A DNA stretch of 64,000 nucleotides from Colwellia sp. Lineage in GTDB: Bacteria > Pseudomonadota > Gammaproteobacteria > Enterobacterales > Alteromonadaceae. This document shows, piece by piece, positions 28,256-40,356 of this stretch; within the stretch, counting starts at the first letter, position 1; every line of letters starts with the position of its first letter. The notes under the pieces are model-generated. The model did no database searches and was not told the origin of the DNA. It was given only the letters and a program-made list of their open reading frames with translations. A program made the translations under genes and the position numbers. Location: the NCBI GenBank assembly GCA_002733765.1, contig NVWU01000008.1:62001-126000 (forward strand). The letters are read 5' to 3'.

Positions 28256-28279
28256 AAAAAAACCGAGCTAGTGCTCAGT
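28256..28279 (-). terminator. terminator shared by lpxC and dciA
   Basis: ACTGAGC pairs with GCTCGGT (one T-G pair) around ACTA on the minus strand and is followed by a T-run. It ends lpxC strongly and the convergent dciA more weakly. Confidence 0.75.
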
Positions 28280-28307
28280 TTCTTATTGTTATAAGAGCCT
28301 TAAAAAA

Positions 28308-29228
28308 TTAAAAGGCTGTAGCATTTACTTCTTGATATTTTATAGGGGCAGACGCCTTATCACCTTCATAGGTAACCCACTCCCATGAATCTGTTTGTTT
28401 GAATACTTTTCGTAACAACATGTTGTTTAAACCGTGACCCGATTTAAAAGCATTTAATTCACCTAATATACTTGCACTTCCCATATAGAGATCGCCAATG
28501 GCATCAAGTATTTTATGCTTAACAAATTCATCATCATAGCGTAATTCACTTTTATTCAGCATACGATATTCATCCAATACTATCGCATTTTCTAAACTAC
28601 CACCTAAAGCAAGATTATGAGAACGGAGAAAATCAATATCTTTCATAAAACCAAAAGTACGAGCCCGACTGATCTCTTTAATAAAGGAACGACTCGAAAA
28701 ATCCATACTCATCGTTTGACAAGTATTGGCAATAACCGGGTGTTCAAATTCTATCGCAAAGTTGACTCTAAAGCCTTCATAAGGCAGTAACTCTGCCCAT
28801 TTATCATCTTCTTCAACGCGAATTGCTTTTTTAATACGAATAAAACGTTTGGCAACATTTTGCGTTTCTATCCCAACAGACTGAATTAAATAGACAAAAG
28901 GTAAAGCACTTCCATCCATAATAGGTATTTCAGGAGCATCAACATCAATAATTAAATTATCAATACCTAAGCCTGACACTGCTGATAATAAATGTTCAAC
29001 GGTAGAAACCTTGACAGATTGTTCGTTAACTAAACAGGTACACAAAGTTGTTTCACCCACAGCTTCAGGCGTTGCTTTGATATCAACCACAGGGTTAAGA
29101 TCAACACGACGAAAGACAATACCGGTGTTTGCTGGTGCAGGACGGAGAGTAACCTGTACCTTTTCACCTTTATGTAATCCAACACCTACGGTTGAAACGC
29201 TTGTTTTTAGTGTACGTTGCTTAATCAT
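28308..29228 (-). CDS. lpxC: UDP-3-O-acyl-N-acetylglucosamine deacetylase LpxC
   Basis: LpxC is the committed zinc deacetylase of lipid A synthesis. The zinc ligands H79 (STVEHLLSA), H238 and D242 ([12 protein letters not shown]) are at the E. coli positions, as is the 306-residue length. [19 protein letters not shown] is the canonical N-terminus. It is separated from ftsZ by 273 bases that must hold its own promoter. Confidence 0.97.
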   Translation of the reverse strand: MIKQRTLKTSVSTVGVGLHKGEKVQVTLRPAPANTGIVFRRVDLNPVVDIKATPEAVGETTLCTCLVNEQSVKVSTVEHLLSAVSGLGIDNLIIDVDAPEIPIMDGSALPFVYLIQSVGIETQNVAKRFIRIKKAIRVEEDDKWAELLPYEGFRVNFAIEFEHPVIANTCQTMSMDFSSRSFIKEISRARTFGFMKDIDFLRSHNLALGGSLENAIVLDEYRMLNKSELRYDDEFVKHKILDAIGDLYMGSASILGELNAFKSGHGLNNMLLRKVFKQTDSWEWVTYEGDKASAPIKYQEVNATAF

Positions 29229-29501
29229 ATTAGCCTCGTTTTTTTATTTATATCATTACTTTTTCTTCTAACCATTACATTTAAAATTACGCTTCAAAGT
29301 TAGGCTTAAAAATAGAATAATAACCAATGCAAGTTACCTAATGCGATAGGCATGCTTTTTCGCTGACGTAATATAACAAAAATACGCAATAAAATCAAAA
29401 ATGACTCTTTATTACTGCCGTTATTTTACATCTAACAACTCATAACCGACCAGTATCAATTTGTAATATTAATCAAGTAATTGGTAACTACGCATGAGTT
29501 A

Positions 29502-30662
29502 TTAGTCAGCTTGCTTACGCAAAAATGCTGGGATATCTAAATAATTATCCAAATCTGCATGGGCAACTTTTTGCACATTACTATCCATCATTACAATAGG
29601 CTCTGCAGCCATATCAACTTGTGGTGCCGCTGGCGTATAATCGCCACCAACAACTCTTGATTCAACCATAGGTGCAGGATTAACCAGCGTAATATCTGGT
29701 TTATTTTCTGCTCCAATACCGGTAGCAACAACGGTTACGCGAAGTTCTTCTGTCATTTCAGGGTCAATAACTGCACCGACAACCACTGTAGCATTTTCAC
29801 TGGCAAATGCTTTTACTGCATTACCAACCGTTTCAAATTCGTCAATGCTAATATCCATACCAGCAGTAATATTAACTAAAATACCGCGTGCTCCAGCTAA
29901 GTCAACATCTTCAAGTAATGGGCTAGAAATAGCAGCTTCTGCGGCTTCTTCTGCACGGTCTGGACCTGATGCGATACCAGAACCCATCATAGCGGTACCC
30001 ATTTCTGACATTACTGTGCGTACATCGGCAAAATCGACATTAATTAAACCTGGACGAGTGATTAACTCAGCAATACCTTGTACCGCACCTAATAAAACAT
30101 TATTAGCCGCTTTAAAGGCATCTAATAAACTGGTTCCTGGGCCAAGCACTTTTAATAACTTTTCGTTAGGAATAGTTATTAATGAATCAACGCTTTTTGA
30201 CAAGGCTTCAATACCTTGATCAGCATAGTTCATACGTTTTTTACCTTCGAATGGAAAAGGTTTAGTTACTACCGCAACAGTTAATATACCCATTTCTTTC
30301 GCTATTTCAGCAACCACTGGCGCAGCACCTGTACCTGTACCACCGCCCATACCTGCGGCAATAAAGATCATATCGGCACCATTAAGCGTTTGCATAATGG
30401 TTTCTCTGTCTTCTTCTGCTGCTTGGCGGCCAATATTAGGGTTAGCGCCAGCACCTAAGCCTTTTGTTACATCAGCACCTAGTTGCAAAGTGACATTAGC
30501 CGATGAATTACGCAACGCCTGTGAATCAGTATTGGCCGTAATAAACTCTACACCTTCAATAGTTTGGCTTACCATGTGTTCTACAGCGTTGCCGCCGCCG
30601 CCACCAACACCAATGACCTTTATAATCGCTTCTTCGTTATGGTCTTCCATTAATTCAAACAT
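29502..30662 (-). CDS. ftsZ: cell division GTPase FtsZ
   Basis: FtsZ forms the cytokinetic ring. The 386 residues show the tubulin signature GGGTGTG at 106-112, the synergy loop region NVDFADVRTVM, a variable linker (320-368), and the C-terminal peptide LDIPAFLRKQAD, which binds FtsA, ZipA and ZapD. It is the last gene of the dcw run, 87 bases after ftsA. Confidence 0.98.
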   Translation of the reverse strand: MFELMEDHNEEAIIKVIGVGGGGGNAVEHMVSQTIEGVEFITANTDSQALRNSSANVTLQLGADVTKGLGAGANPNIGRQAAEEDRETIMQTLNGADMIFIAAGMGGGTGTGAAPVVAEIAKEMGILTVAVVTKPFPFEGKKRMNYADQGIEALSKSVDSLITIPNEKLLKVLGPGTSLLDAFKAANNVLLGAVQGIAELITRPGLINVDFADVRTVMSEMGTAMMGSGIASGPDRAEEAAEAAISSPLLEDVDLAGARGILVNITAGMDISIDEFETVGNAVKAFASENATVVVGAVIDPEMTEELRVTVVATGIGAENKPDITLVNPAPMVESRVVGGDYTPAAPQVDMAAEPIVMMDSNVQKVAHADLDNYLDIPAFLRKQAD

Positions 30663-30749
30663 TTTTCTCTCTCCGTTTTTTATTAAATTTGTCAGAATAA
30701 ATTCTGACCTATATAAATTCTTTATACCTAAATTTACTTGTCAAACAGC

Positions 30750-31985
30750 TTAAAATTCGCCTTTAAACCAAGCATGTAATCTTGACCACAAGCCCGTAAC
30801 ACCTGCCGACTTGTGACTTTCTTGAGTTCCTGATTGATGCGCTTGCAACCCGTAATGCAATAAGCCAACAACTGTGGCATAACAGGGATCATCTACATAT
30901 TCTTTTAAACCTTTTACCGCTAACGGCGAGGCTATCCGTACTGGCATTTGAAAAATTTCTTCAGCAAATTCGACTACGCCTTCCATTTTTGAGGTGCCTC
31001 CAGTTAAGACATAACCAGCCGCAATTTGATCTTCTAAACCTGCTTCGCGAACTTCTTCTTGAATTAATTCAAATAATTCCTGATATCTTGGTTCAACCAC
31101 TTCAGATAAGGTATGGCGCGACATAGTACGAGCAGGACGACCACCAACACTGGGTACTTCAATACTTTCTTCCATGCTAACTAAATGTCTTAAGGCGCAT
31201 GCATATTGCACTTTAATATCTTCAGCATGGCTTAATGGCGTGCGAAATATTTTGGCTATGTCACTGGTCACTTGATTGCCAGCAACAGGAATAACCGCAG
31301 TATGACGAAGTGCACCACCAATAAATATCGATATATCCATCGTCCCTGCACCCATATCTATCACACAAATACCTAGCTCTTTTTCATCATCGGTTAATAT
31401 CGAGTAGCTTGAAGCTAAAGCAGAAAAAATCAATTGATCGGCACTTAAATGACACCGTTCAACACATTTCACTAAATTTTTAGCCATGTCGTTAGCACAA
31501 GTAACAATGTGTACTTTGGCTTCCATACGAACGCCCGACATACCTATAGGGCTTTTAATACCATCTTGACAGTCAATACTAAATTCTTGTGGTAGCACAT
31601 GTAACATACGGCGCTCTGCCGAAATAGGTACGCTGCGAGCAGTATGAATAACGTTATCAACGTCTTCCTGAGTCACTTCTTTGTCGTTAATTGGCACCAT
31701 GCCATTTTCATTTTGACAACTAATATGTTTACCTGAAATACCCAAATAAATTGAACTAATTTGACAATCAGCCATCAATTCAGCTTCATTAATTGCTCGC
31801 TGTACAGACTGAATAACTAAGTTCAAATCATTAACACCACCTTTGTCCATACCACGTGCCGGTTGATTACCAACACCAACAATACTCAATTGGTTATCCG
31901 GGGTAATTTCACCAACCGCAACGGAAATTTTTGATGTGCCGATATCTAATCCTACGACTAAATTTCTTTCTGTAATTTTAGACAT
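30750..31985 (-). CDS. ftsA: FtsZ membrane tether FtsA
   Basis: A 411-residue actin-fold ATPase that anchors FtsZ. Seen are the N-terminal phosphate loop VVGLDIGTSKISVAVGE, the 1C domain (85-160), the phosphate-2 motif CVIDMGAGTMDISIF, adenosine motif AAGYVLTGGTSKMEG, and a C-terminal amphipathic helix (LWSRLHAWFKGEF) for membrane binding. Its start overlaps ftsQ by eight bases. Confidence 0.97.
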   Translation of the reverse strand: MSKITERNLVVGLDIGTSKISVAVGEITPDNQLSIVGVGNQPARGMDKGGVNDLNLVIQSVQRAINEAELMADCQISSIYLGISGKHISCQNENGMVPINDKEVTQEDVDNVIHTARSVPISAERRMLHVLPQEFSIDCQDGIKSPIGMSGVRMEAKVHIVTCANDMAKNLVKCVERCHLSADQLIFSALASSYSILTDDEKELGICVIDMGAGTMDISIFIGGALRHTAVIPVAGNQVTSDIAKIFRTPLSHAEDIKVQYACALRHLVSMEESIEVPSVGGRPARTMSRHTLSEVVEPRYQELFELIQEEVREAGLEDQIAAGYVLTGGTSKMEGVVEFAEEIFQMPVRIASPLAVKGLKEYVDDPCYATVVGLLHYGLQAHQSGTQESHKSAGVTGLWSRLHAWFKGEF

Positions 31986-32847
31986 TAAAGGTGAACTCTT
32001 TTGTTAATAGCATAAATATATGGCTGGTTTTTTGTCGGTTTGCAGATTTCATGTTTAAGGGTATGTAGGCCACCGACTTCCAGCCAACAGCCAATCCTGT
32101 ATCATACCGTAAATCAATATAATCCACCGCTTGTTTTACCTGTTTTTTACGATTATTATTCCGTTTTTCTTGCTGTTCTAAGTGAGTTTTGATTAAAGGG
32201 TATACATCCATAAACCTTTGCACTCGTTTTACCCGTTCTTCACGGCCTAAATTCAACATAACGCCATTATTTAAGGTCAATTGCCATGAGAAACGCTCGC
32301 TAAGTACAAGTTCATCAATCGCTAAATCTCTATACTCAAGTAAGTCATTTAAATTAATAAAATTCTCTAACGCTAATAACTCGCTACCTTCAGGGCCAAA
32401 AAACTGCGGTAAAGCTTGCGTTAGTTGTTGAGTATCCGCTTGAAATGCCTTGCCAAACTGATTCAAAATGAAATCACCATTCCATAAAGCCACAGGCGTT
32501 TGATCGACAATATAAATTTTAACTTCATTAGGCCATTGTTTTCTTACTGCAACAGAGTAAACCCAAGGTAAAGCAGATACTTGGCTTTGGATTTCATTGA
32601 CATCAACTTGAAAGAAATTACCTAAGTTAATATTGTTCATCGCAGCCAATACATCGTCACGTTTTGTATAAGACATTTCACCGCTAATAACCACGGAATT
32701 TACCGGTAAATTTTCTTGATCAACCAATCTATTCGTTAACCACCAAGCAATACTGATCAAACCAATAAGCACACACACGAAAAATGCCAAGCCAAGGCCA
32801 AACGATAATGTTTGCTGATTCACTGATATTGATTGCTTATCTTTCAT
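31978..32847 (-). CDS. ftsQ: divisome protein FtsQ
   Basis: FtsQ bridges early and late division proteins and recruits FtsB and FtsL. The 289 residues have one span (about 15-37), a POTRA domain (NSVVISGEMSYTKRDDVL at about 46-63) and the beta domain with VKIYIVDQTPVALWN. The C-terminal 25 residues (AYIPLNMKSANRQKTSH onward) are a little longer than usual. It is coupled to ftsA. Confidence 0.94.
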   Translation of the reverse strand: MKDKQSISVNQQTLSFGLGLAFFVCVLIGLISIAWWLTNRLVDQENLPVNSVVISGEMSYTKRDDVLAAMNNINLGNFFQVDVNEIQSQVSALPWVYSVAVRKQWPNEVKIYIVDQTPVALWNGDFILNQFGKAFQADTQQLTQALPQFFGPEGSELLALENFINLNDLLEYRDLAIDELVLSERFSWQLTLNNGVMLNLGREERVKRVQRFMDVYPLIKTHLEQQEKRNNNRKKQVKQAVDYIDLRYDTGLAVGWKSVAYIPLNMKSANRQKTSHIFMLLTKEFTFNV

Positions 32848-32885
32848 GTTTTATTATCTGTTTTTGTCGAAAAATTCAAGTCATG

Positions 32886-33863
32886 TTAATTAAGGCTAAG
32901 TAAAACAATACGTTCAACTAGTTCGCTAAAAGTTAAACCCTGTACTTTTGCAGCTTTTGGCACTAATGATGTTTCTGTCATTCCCGGTACGGTATTCACT
33001 TCTAATAGTTGCCAATCCCCTTCACTATTTTGCATTAAATCGACACGTCCCCAACCGCTTGCACCTGTCGCTTTAAATGCTTGTAGTGAAAGTGCTTGTA
33101 TATGCGCTTCTTCTTTTTCACTCAAACCACACGGACAATGATATTGAGTGCTTGTTGACTGATATTTAGCTTCATAATCATAAAATTCTCGTGGCGTTTC
33201 CATATGTATTGCCGGCAGAGCTTCATCACCTAAAATGGCAACAGTGTATTCAGGACCATCAATCCATGCTTCTAATAAAACATCACCGTCAAAGCCAAAA
33301 GCTTCCACTAAAGCGTTATGTAACTTAGCAGGCGAATCTGCCATTGCCATGCCTATACTAGAGCCTTCATGAGCGGGTTTAACCATGACTTTACCGCCGA
33401 GTGAATTAAGTTGTTGCTCTATATCTAATTCACAAAAGTCGGCCTTAGTTACCACTGCAAAGGCCGCTGTAGGTATACCACAGGCTTTAAATATCTGTTT
33501 ACTACGCACCTTATCCATAGATAAAGCCGAGCCTAAAACATTGGATCCGGTATAACTGATATCTAACGATTCTAATGCGCCTTGCAAACAACCATCTTCA
33601 CCACCACGCCCATGCAAAGCAATAAACACATGCTTTATATTTTGGCTAACTAACGTTGTTAATGGCACAGTTTTAGTGTCAACTAGCTGTACGTTAAAAC
33701 CTGCTTGCTCCAACCCTTGTGCAATAGCTTTTCCTGAGTTTAACGAGACATCGCGCTCAGCAGAGTTACCACCATAAAGTACTGCCAACTTCTCTTGTTT
33801 AAGTTGAGTCAATAGCTTGTTCGTTTTAGGTTCTGATGCTTTATCAGGCACAATTAGCGTCAT
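32886..33863 (-). CDS. ddlB: D-alanine-D-alanine ligase DdlB
   Basis: DdlB makes the D-Ala-D-Ala dipeptide for the peptidoglycan stem. The ATP-grasp fold is clear: [45 protein letters not shown], and metal ligands in WGRVDLMQ and [10 protein letters not shown]. Its ATG overlaps the murC stop by four bases (ATGA). Confidence 0.97.
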   Translation of the reverse strand: MTLIVPDKASEPKTNKLLTQLKQEKLAVLYGGNSAERDVSLNSGKAIAQGLEQAGFNVQLVDTKTVPLTTLVSQNIKHVFIALHGRGGEDGCLQGALESLDISYTGSNVLGSALSMDKVRSKQIFKACGIPTAAFAVVTKADFCELDIEQQLNSLGGKVMVKPAHEGSSIGMAMADSPAKLHNALVEAFGFDGDVLLEAWIDGPEYTVAILGDEALPAIHMETPREFYDYEAKYQSTSTQYHCPCGLSEKEEAHIQALSLQAFKATGASGWGRVDLMQNSEGDWQLLEVNTVPGMTETSLVPKAAKVQGLTFSELVERIVLLSLN

Positions 33864-35353
33864 TTTTTCACCTGCTCTACTTGTAATAACGAATGCAAGG
33901 ATAGATCACGTGCTACTGCACCAATATTACCTGCGCCTTGAGTAATAACCATATCGTTATCTTGTAACTGTGCGGCAAGTAATGCGGGTAACTTATCAAC
34001 ATCACTCACATAAATAGGTTCAATTTGACCCCGTTGACGAATTGAACGGGTTAAACTTTTACTGTCGGCAGAAACGATTGGCGCTTCACCTGCAGAATAA
34101 ACATCTAACAAAAATAAACAGTCAACTTCTGATAACACTTCAACAAAATCTTCGTACAAATCACGCGTACGAGAATAACGGTGTGGTTGAAAAACCATGA
34201 CTAATCGTTTATCTGGCCAACCGGTACGCATTGCTAAAATAGTGGCTTTAACTTCACTTGGATGATGACCATAATCATCAACTAAAACCATATTGCCGGC
34301 ATCTGTACTTAAGTCACCAAGCTGTTCAAACCGACGTCCTATACCCGCAAATTCAGCTAACGCTTGGCAAATTGCTTCATCGTTAATACCCTCGTCTTTG
34401 GCAACGGCAACACCGGCAAGTGCATTAAGTACATTGTGCTGTCCAGGTAAGTTAACACTCATATCTAGCGGTGGTTGGCCATCTACTTCCACGGTAAAAT
34501 AACTGACACCACCGTCTTGTTGATAATTAGCTGCACGTACATCGGCATCTTCTGAAAAACCATAAGTAATGACTTGACGGCTAATGCGTGGTAATAATTC
34601 ACGAACAACTGGGTTATCAATACACACCACAGCTAAACCATAAAAGGGTAAATTATGTAAAAACTCAATATACGTGTCTTTGAGTTTTTCAAAATCACCT
34701 TGATATGTTTCCATATGATCCGCATCAATATTAGTAATAACAGAGACCATTGGTTGTAAATGTAAAAATGACGCATCACTCTCATCGGCTTCAGCGACCA
34801 AATATCGGCTATTACCTAAACGCGCATTAGTACCTGCACTATTGAGTAAACCACCAATAACAAAAGTAGGATCTAGCTGCCCTTGTGCGAATATGCTAGC
34901 AATTAAACTCGTAGTAGTGGTTTTACCGTGAGTACCTGCAATAGCAATTCCGTGACGAAAACGCATCAACTCAGCTAACATTTCAGCACGACGAACGATT
35001 GGAATACGCGCAGCTTTCGCAGCAATCAATTCAGGGTTATCTTGATTTATCGCTGTTGAAACCACAATAACACTCGCGCCAATAACATTTTCACTGGCAT
35101 GACCAATAGTAATATTCGCTCCAAATTTCATTAGGCGTTTCACCACTTGGTTTTCACCAATATCCGAGCCCGAAATTTGATAACCTTCATTCAATAACAC
35201 TTCAGCAATACCGCCCATGCCAGCACCACCGATACCAACAAAGTGGATCCGTTTCACGCGGCGCATTTCTGGTATTTTAACATTACGCGTTTTCATCGCG
35301 TTTTGGCTTATTGCGTTTTGATTCATTGTGTTTTCGCTCATGTTATTACTCAT
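33860..35353 (-). CDS. murC: UDP-N-acetylmuramate-L-alanine ligase MurC
   Basis: MurC adds L-Ala to UDP-MurNAc. The Rossmann motif [12 protein letters not shown] and the ATP loop GTHGKTTT are present, with YGHHPSEV and HRYSRT in the C-terminal domain. The 497-residue form has a 19-residue low-complexity leader of Asn, Ser and Met before [13 protein letters not shown]. The upstream start has AGAG at a suitable distance, but ATG 35296 would give a more typical N-terminus. Confidence 0.96.
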   Translation of the reverse strand: MSNNMSENTMNQNAISQNAMKTRNVKIPEMRRVKRIHFVGIGGAGMGGIAEVLLNEGYQISGSDIGENQVVKRLMKFGANITIGHASENVIGASVIVVSTAINQDNPELIAAKAARIPIVRRAEMLAELMRFRHGIAIAGTHGKTTTTSLIASIFAQGQLDPTFVIGGLLNSAGTNARLGNSRYLVAEADESDASFLHLQPMVSVITNIDADHMETYQGDFEKLKDTYIEFLHNLPFYGLAVVCIDNPVVRELLPRISRQVITYGFSEDADVRAANYQQDGGVSYFTVEVDGQPPLDMSVNLPGQHNVLNALAGVAVAKDEGINDEAICQALAEFAGIGRRFEQLGDLSTDAGNMVLVDDYGHHPSEVKATILAMRTGWPDKRLVMVFQPHRYSRTRDLYEDFVEVLSEVDCLFLLDVYSAGEAPIVSADSKSLTRSIRQRGQIEPIYVSDVDKLPALLAAQLQDNDMVITQGAGNIGAVARDLSLHSLLQVEQVKK

Positions 35354-35362
35354 TTTCTCTAT

Positions 35363-36508
35363 TTAGTTCTTATTGCTGCATACAAGTTGCTGACAAAGAC
35401 TGGCAACTTTATCCGTTGCATTAATGTCCGCAGCGGAAAAAGCCGCTTGCGCCATATTGTTTAAAATTTGTGGTTCACTAAATAATTCACTCAATAATTT
35501 AGCTAATCCCTCACTGGTTAAGTCACTTTGCTTAACCAATGTTGCCGCACCACGAGCAACCAAATATTGAGCATTTTTTACTTGGTGATCATCAACTGCG
35601 TGAGGTAAAGGAATAAAAATAGCAGGCGTTGCCGCCATCGCTAGTTCAGAGACTGTTAATGCTCCCGCTCGACAAATAACAACATCGGCCCATTGATATG
35701 CACTGGCTATATCATCAATAAACTCTGTAACACGTACTTGCTCATTAGCTAAATATTGCTGGTTATACGCTTCAATAACGTCGCTTTGTTTCCCTTTGCC
35801 CGTTTGATGGCATATCTTAAAAGATAATTGCGCCATAGCTTTGTTTGATTTTTTTACCAATTGAGCAAAACTTATTGGCACAATTTGATTTAAGACTTGC
35901 GCACCTAAACTGCCTCCCACTACCAAAATGTTATGGCTTGTTTTAGCGGTATCTTCACTAATGCTATGCTCTACTGGCTCACCAATACTTGCTCTTAAAG
36001 GATTCCCCACGACTTCTGCATTAATATTACTTTTAAAAGCCTGCGGAAAAGCACAACAAACTTTAGTGGCAATACGCGCTAATAATCGATTAGTTAACCC
36101 TGCCGCTGCATTTTGCTCATGTACAATTAAGGGTTTTCTCATGAGCCATGCGGCTAAACCACCGGGAGCACTGGCATAACCTCCCATACCTAAAACTGCA
36201 TCCGGTTTTATTTTCTTAATCACACAGAATGCTTGTAATAGCGAATTCACTAATTTAAAAGGTAACTGCAACCAAGCTAATAAGTTTTTATGACGTAGGC
36301 CGCTAATATTTATAAAAGAAATATCATAACCATGCTCAGGAACAATATCAGCTTCCATCCGATCAGCCGTACCTAACCAGTGAATATGCCAACCTTCATT
36401 TTTTAATTTATCTGCCACGGCAAGTCCCGGGAAAATATGACCGCCGGTACCCCCTGCCATCACCAGTAAGGTCGGAGCTTTAGTAGTGTGGTTAATGTTA
36501 TTAATCAT
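35363..36508 (-). CDS. murG: lipid II synthase MurG (GlcNAc transferase)
   Basis: MurG adds GlcNAc to lipid I at the cytosolic face. The start is taken at ATG 36508 ([20 protein letters not shown]), with GGAAG upstream and an ATGATTAA overlap with ftsW. The glycine-rich motif [14 protein letters not shown], the second loop [12 protein letters not shown], and [12 protein letters not shown] for the UDP-sugar are visible. The length of 381 residues is slightly above E. coli MurG (355). Confidence 0.96.
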   Translation of the reverse strand: MINNINHTTKAPTLLVMAGGTGGHIFPGLAVADKLKNEGWHIHWLGTADRMEADIVPEHGYDISFINISGLRHKNLLAWLQLPFKLVNSLLQAFCVIKKIKPDAVLGMGGYASAPGGLAAWLMRKPLIVHEQNAAAGLTNRLLARIATKVCCAFPQAFKSNINAEVVGNPLRASIGEPVEHSISEDTAKTSHNILVVGGSLGAQVLNQIVPISFAQLVKKSNKAMAQLSFKICHQTGKGKQSDVIEAYNQQYLANEQVRVTEFIDDIASAYQWADVVICRAGALTVSELAMAATPAIFIPLPHAVDDHQVKNAQYLVARGAATLVKQSDLTSEGLAKLLSELFSEPQILNNMAQAAFSAADINATDKVASLCQQLVCSNKN

Positions 36509-37775
36509 TTTTATCTTCCACACTTTTCTCTTTTCGTTTAGATGATGTTGCTTGAATACTTTGCATGCGTAATTCGTGATCGATCCGAATTAAAATCACC
36601 ACGGCAAGCGTCATAATAATCATAGAGCTACCGCCATAACTGATCAGTGGCATAGTTAACCCTTTAGTCGGTACCATACCTGCACTGGCACCAACATTGA
36701 CTGCCGCTTGAAAACACATCCAAATACCAATGGCATAAGCAAAAAAACCTTCAAAAAACTTCTCTTTAGCAAGGGCTTTTTTTCCTAACATCAAGGCTTT
36801 AAATACCAAGGTCATGCTCAGTAATAAAATGAATGCTACACCGATAAAACCAAATTCTTCCGCTAACACTGCCATCACAAAATCGGTATGCGCTTCGGGT
36901 AAATATTCTAATTTTTGAATACTATTGCCTAAACCCTGGCCAAAAACTTCACCTCGACCATAGGCCATCAGTGACTGAGTTAACTGGTAACCACTACCGA
37001 AGGGATCTTGCCATGGATCTAAAAAACTGGTAATTCGACGCCAGCGATAAGGTTCAAAAACAGCTAACATAGACAATAGAAAAACACCTACTGATGCCAA
37101 ACTAGTAAATTGCCACAGTTTAGCGCCCGCTAAAAACAGTAAACCAAACGTAGTAACAAACATCACAATAATAGTGCCTAAATCGGGTTGCCTTAATAAC
37201 AAGCCAGCCAATATGCCAAACACAACTAAAGGTTTAGCAAAGCCTCGCCAATCTTCCATCACTTGGTCGCGACGACGCACTAAATAAGCGGCCAAATAAC
37301 AAAAGAAAAATAACTTCGCCGGCTCTGCCGCTTGTATGGTAATAGGGCCAAGTCCAATCCAACGAGTTGACCCGTTAACTGAGCGGCCAATAAATAAAAC
37401 AGTTACCAGCAAAAACATGCCAAACATTAACAGGTAGCCACTATTTTTTTGCCACCAAGCCATCGGTATTTGTAAAGCGACGCCAGCAATACCTAAACTC
37501 AAAACGATGTAAATAGCATGACGAATAACAAAGTGAAAAGGGTTGTTAAACAAGCGTTCTGCCACTGGCATAGAAGAGCTTGCCACCATAATCAAACCAA
37601 CCATATACATCACTAAAGCGATAACGACTAAGCTACGATCAAAAACGGCTTTGTCTTGATTTACATTGGCTGAACTAAAATGATTAAACCTATTAACTAA
37701 ACTGCTTAACACTTCTTGAAAAAATGGCAGCTGTATTTGGTTTTCAGTTTTAGTGCTAGTGGTTGACGTAGTCAT
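36501..37775 (-). CDS. ftsW: SEDS peptidoglycan polymerase FtsW
   Basis: FtsW polymerises lipid II with FtsI at the septum. The 424 residues show ten spans, [18 protein letters not shown] with the E/K-rich AEPAKLF motif, and [19 protein letters not shown], which contains the catalytic-region Asp/Glu residues of the large periplasmic loop. It abuts murD by one shared base and overlaps murG by eight. Confidence 0.96.
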   Translation of the reverse strand: MTTSTTSTKTENQIQLPFFQEVLSSLVNRFNHFSSANVNQDKAVFDRSLVVIALVMYMVGLIMVASSSMPVAERLFNNPFHFVIRHAIYIVLSLGIAGVALQIPMAWWQKNSGYLLMFGMFLLVTVLFIGRSVNGSTRWIGLGPITIQAAEPAKLFFFCYLAAYLVRRRDQVMEDWRGFAKPLVVFGILAGLLLRQPDLGTIIVMFVTTFGLLFLAGAKLWQFTSLASVGVFLLSMLAVFEPYRWRRITSFLDPWQDPFGSGYQLTQSLMAYGRGEVFGQGLGNSIQKLEYLPEAHTDFVMAVLAEEFGFIGVAFILLLSMTLVFKALMLGKKALAKEKFFEGFFAYAIGIWMCFQAAVNVGASAGMVPTKGLTMPLISYGGSSMIIMTLAVVILIRIDHELRMQSIQATSSKRKEKSVEDKND

Positions 37776-39193
37776 TAGCTTGCCTCCGTAACTTTCGCCA
37801 CAGCAGCAATAAATTGCTCACCACGATCACTAAAATTCTTAAACATATCTAAACTAGCGCACGCTGGAGATAACAAAACCACATCACCTGTTTTAGCGAT
37901 TGCTTGCGCTTGTTGTACCGCAGTAAACAAGCTCGTTACTTTGTTAACACTCGATGATAATTTCGCAATTTTATCGCCATCTTTACCCAGCGTAATCACT
38001 TGATTAACATGCGCTATTAACGGTTTAATTAATGGCGAAAAATCAGCACCTTTACCGTCGCCACCGGCAATTAAAATCAACTTTTGTTTTACGCCATTTT
38101 GTAATGTTAATGTTTGTGCTAAGCCATTGATTGCAGCGATTGTTGCGCCAACATTGGTCGCTTTTGAATCATTGATCCAAGTAATACCATCATTACTAAC
38201 TATTTTTTGACAACGGTGCGGTAAGCCGCTAAATCCCGCTAGGCTGTTAACCATTTCCGCTATCGACCAACCTGCACTGTAGCCAAGTGCTAACGCTGCT
38301 AAATAATTTAAGGCATTGTGCATACCTGCTAGCGGCAGCTCATCTAACGCGATTAAGTTTTGCGCTGCAAAAGCTAAGCTTGCTTTACCGTTTTCCCATG
38401 TTATGCCAAACTGATTTTGAGCCGGTACATCACTACCAAAAGAAAGTACTGGTTGTGACTTATTAACGACTTTAGTGGCATTATCATCACGATTAGTGAT
38501 GGCTAATTGACCTTGTGGATAAATACTTTGTTTAATACCTTGATAGTTTGCCATATTTTGATGGCGATCAAGGTGATCATCACTAACATTAAGCACGCTA
38601 GTCGCAATAGCTTGCATGCTTGTTAGTGTTTCTAGCTGAAAGCTGGATAACTCTAGAATTAATATTGTTGGTATCTCGGTATTTTCACCCGTTGTTTCTT
38701 TAGTGAAAATATCTAAGACTGGCTGACCTATGTTTCCGCCAAGTTGAGCAATAATCCCTAGACTATCCGCTAAATGAGCCAGTAAAGAAACCACGGTAGA
38801 TTTACCATTTGAGCCCGTTACCGCTAATATTTTAATGGGATTAATACGCGCATTATTAAGTAAACAAAATAGTTCAACATCGCCCATAACATGACAATCA
38901 GCTGAAATATGTTGTGCTATTTCATTAATGGCACTATCAATACCTGGGCTTATCAAAATAATGTCAGCAGTCGCAATCAATTCACCGTGCCATCGCCCTA
39001 ACTGTAAACTAGCATTAGGAAATTCATTACTAAATTGTTGTTCGCTATAATCATCTGAAAAAGGCTGAGGTCGAGAATCATTAACAGAAAAAAACAAACC
39101 TTGAGCACTAAGGAAGCGAACACAAGACATGCCTGTGATGCCAGCGCCTAACACTAGGATTTGTTTATCTTTAAAGTCTGCTAATAAAGTCAT
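37775..39193 (-). CDS. murD: UDP-MurNAc-L-Ala-D-glutamate ligase MurD
   Basis: MurD adds D-Glu. The 472-residue protein starts with [15 protein letters not shown], has the ATP loop [18 protein letters not shown], and the C-terminal [13 protein letters not shown] and [10 protein letters not shown] motifs that bind UDP-MurNAc-Ala and ATP. It is coupled to ftsW and lies 83 bases after mraY. Confidence 0.96.
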   Translation of the reverse strand: MTLLADFKDKQILVLGAGITGMSCVRFLSAQGLFFSVNDSRPQPFSDDYSEQQFSNEFPNASLQLGRWHGELIATADIILISPGIDSAINEIAQHISADCHVMGDVELFCLLNNARINPIKILAVTGSNGKSTVVSLLAHLADSLGIIAQLGGNIGQPVLDIFTKETTGENTEIPTILILELSSFQLETLTSMQAIATSVLNVSDDHLDRHQNMANYQGIKQSIYPQGQLAITNRDDNATKVVNKSQPVLSFGSDVPAQNQFGITWENGKASLAFAAQNLIALDELPLAGMHNALNYLAALALGYSAGWSIAEMVNSLAGFSGLPHRCQKIVSNDGITWINDSKATNVGATIAAINGLAQTLTLQNGVKQKLILIAGGDGKGADFSPLIKPLIAHVNQVITLGKDGDKIAKLSSSVNKVTSLFTAVQQAQAIAKTGDVVLLSPACASLDMFKNFSDRGEQFIAAVAKVTEAS

Positions 39194-39276
39194 TTCTACC
39201 TTTTTTTCATACTCGTTACTATTAACTCAAGGCTATAAACTCGAGATTATTAATTCAAAAATCAAACCTACTTCGT

Positions 39277-40356
39277 CTAGCGAAGTTTCAGTGTTGCTAA
39301 GCCAATCAAGACTAAAATAAATGATATGATCCAAAAACGCACAATCACTCGTGGTTCAGGCCAACCTTTTAATTCGTAATGATGATGAATGGGCGCCATA
39401 CGAAAAATTCGTTGACCTCGTAATTTATATGAGCCAACTTGCAAAATTACCGAGACCGTTTCCATCACAAAAACGCCGCCCATAATAAATAGTACTAGTT
39501 CTTGTCTGACTAAAACGGCAATCACCCCTAATGCAGCGCCTAACGCTAATGAGCCAACATCACCCATAAAAACTTGTGCTGGGTAGGTGTTAAACCATAA
39601 AAACCCTAGGCCCGCACCAACAATAGCGGTACAAACCACCACGAGTTCTGAGGTCATAGCAATATAAGGAATATTTAGATAACTAGAAAAATTGACATGA
39701 CCAGTAACGTAAGCGAATAATGCGAAAGCCCCGGCAACCATGATAGTTGGCACTATGGCTAAGCCATCTAAACCGTCGGTTAAATTCACCGCATTACTGG
39801 TACCAACAATGACAAAATAGGTCATCACAATATAGAAAATGCCAAGTTGAGGCATCACATCTTTAATAAAGGGAATAAGTAAAAAGGTTTGCTCAGGATG
39901 TGATATTTGATATAAAAATATTGCTGTGGCTAAACCTGCTACGGTTTGCCAGAAATATTTCCACCTAGCAATTAAACCATTAGCGTCTTTTCGAATCACT
40001 TTGCGGTAATCATCAACAAAACCAATAGTGCCAAAGCTCACTACCACAAATAGCACTACCCAAACATAAACATTACTTAAATCAGCCCACAGTAAAACAC
40101 TAAAAACAATTGCAGCTAATATTAAAATACCACCCATTGTTGGTGTGCCCGATTTCGACAAATGACTTTCAGGGCCATCACTGCGCACTGTTTGCCCTAT
40201 TTGCATTTTTTGCAAATAACGAATTAACTTAGGACCAAAATAAAGAGAAATAAATAACGCGGTTAACGTGCTAACAATGGCACGAAACGTTAAGTACGAA
40301 AAAACATTAAACGCACTATAGTATTGGGTTAAATATTCAGCTAACCAGTGTAACAT
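39277..40356 (-). CDS. mraY: phospho-MurNAc-pentapeptide transferase MraY
   Basis: MraY moves phospho-MurNAc-pentapeptide to undecaprenyl phosphate, forming lipid I. The 359 residues carry ten spans and the signatures [52 protein letters not shown] and [13 protein letters not shown] (catalytic aspartates and the HHH loop). It shares one base with the murF stop. Confidence 0.97.
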   Translation of the reverse strand: MLHWLAEYLTQYYSAFNVFSYLTFRAIVSTLTALFISLYFGPKLIRYLQKMQIGQTVRSDGPESHLSKSGTPTMGGILILAAIVFSVLLWADLSNVYVWVVLFVVVSFGTIGFVDDYRKVIRKDANGLIARWKYFWQTVAGLATAIFLYQISHPEQTFLLIPFIKDVMPQLGIFYIVMTYFVIVGTSNAVNLTDGLDGLAIVPTIMVAGAFALFAYVTGHVNFSSYLNIPYIAMTSELVVVCTAIVGAGLGFLWFNTYPAQVFMGDVGSLALGAALGVIAVLVRQELVLFIMGGVFVMETVSVILQVGSYKLRGQRIFRMAPIHHHYELKGWPEPRVIVRFWIISFILVLIGLATLKLR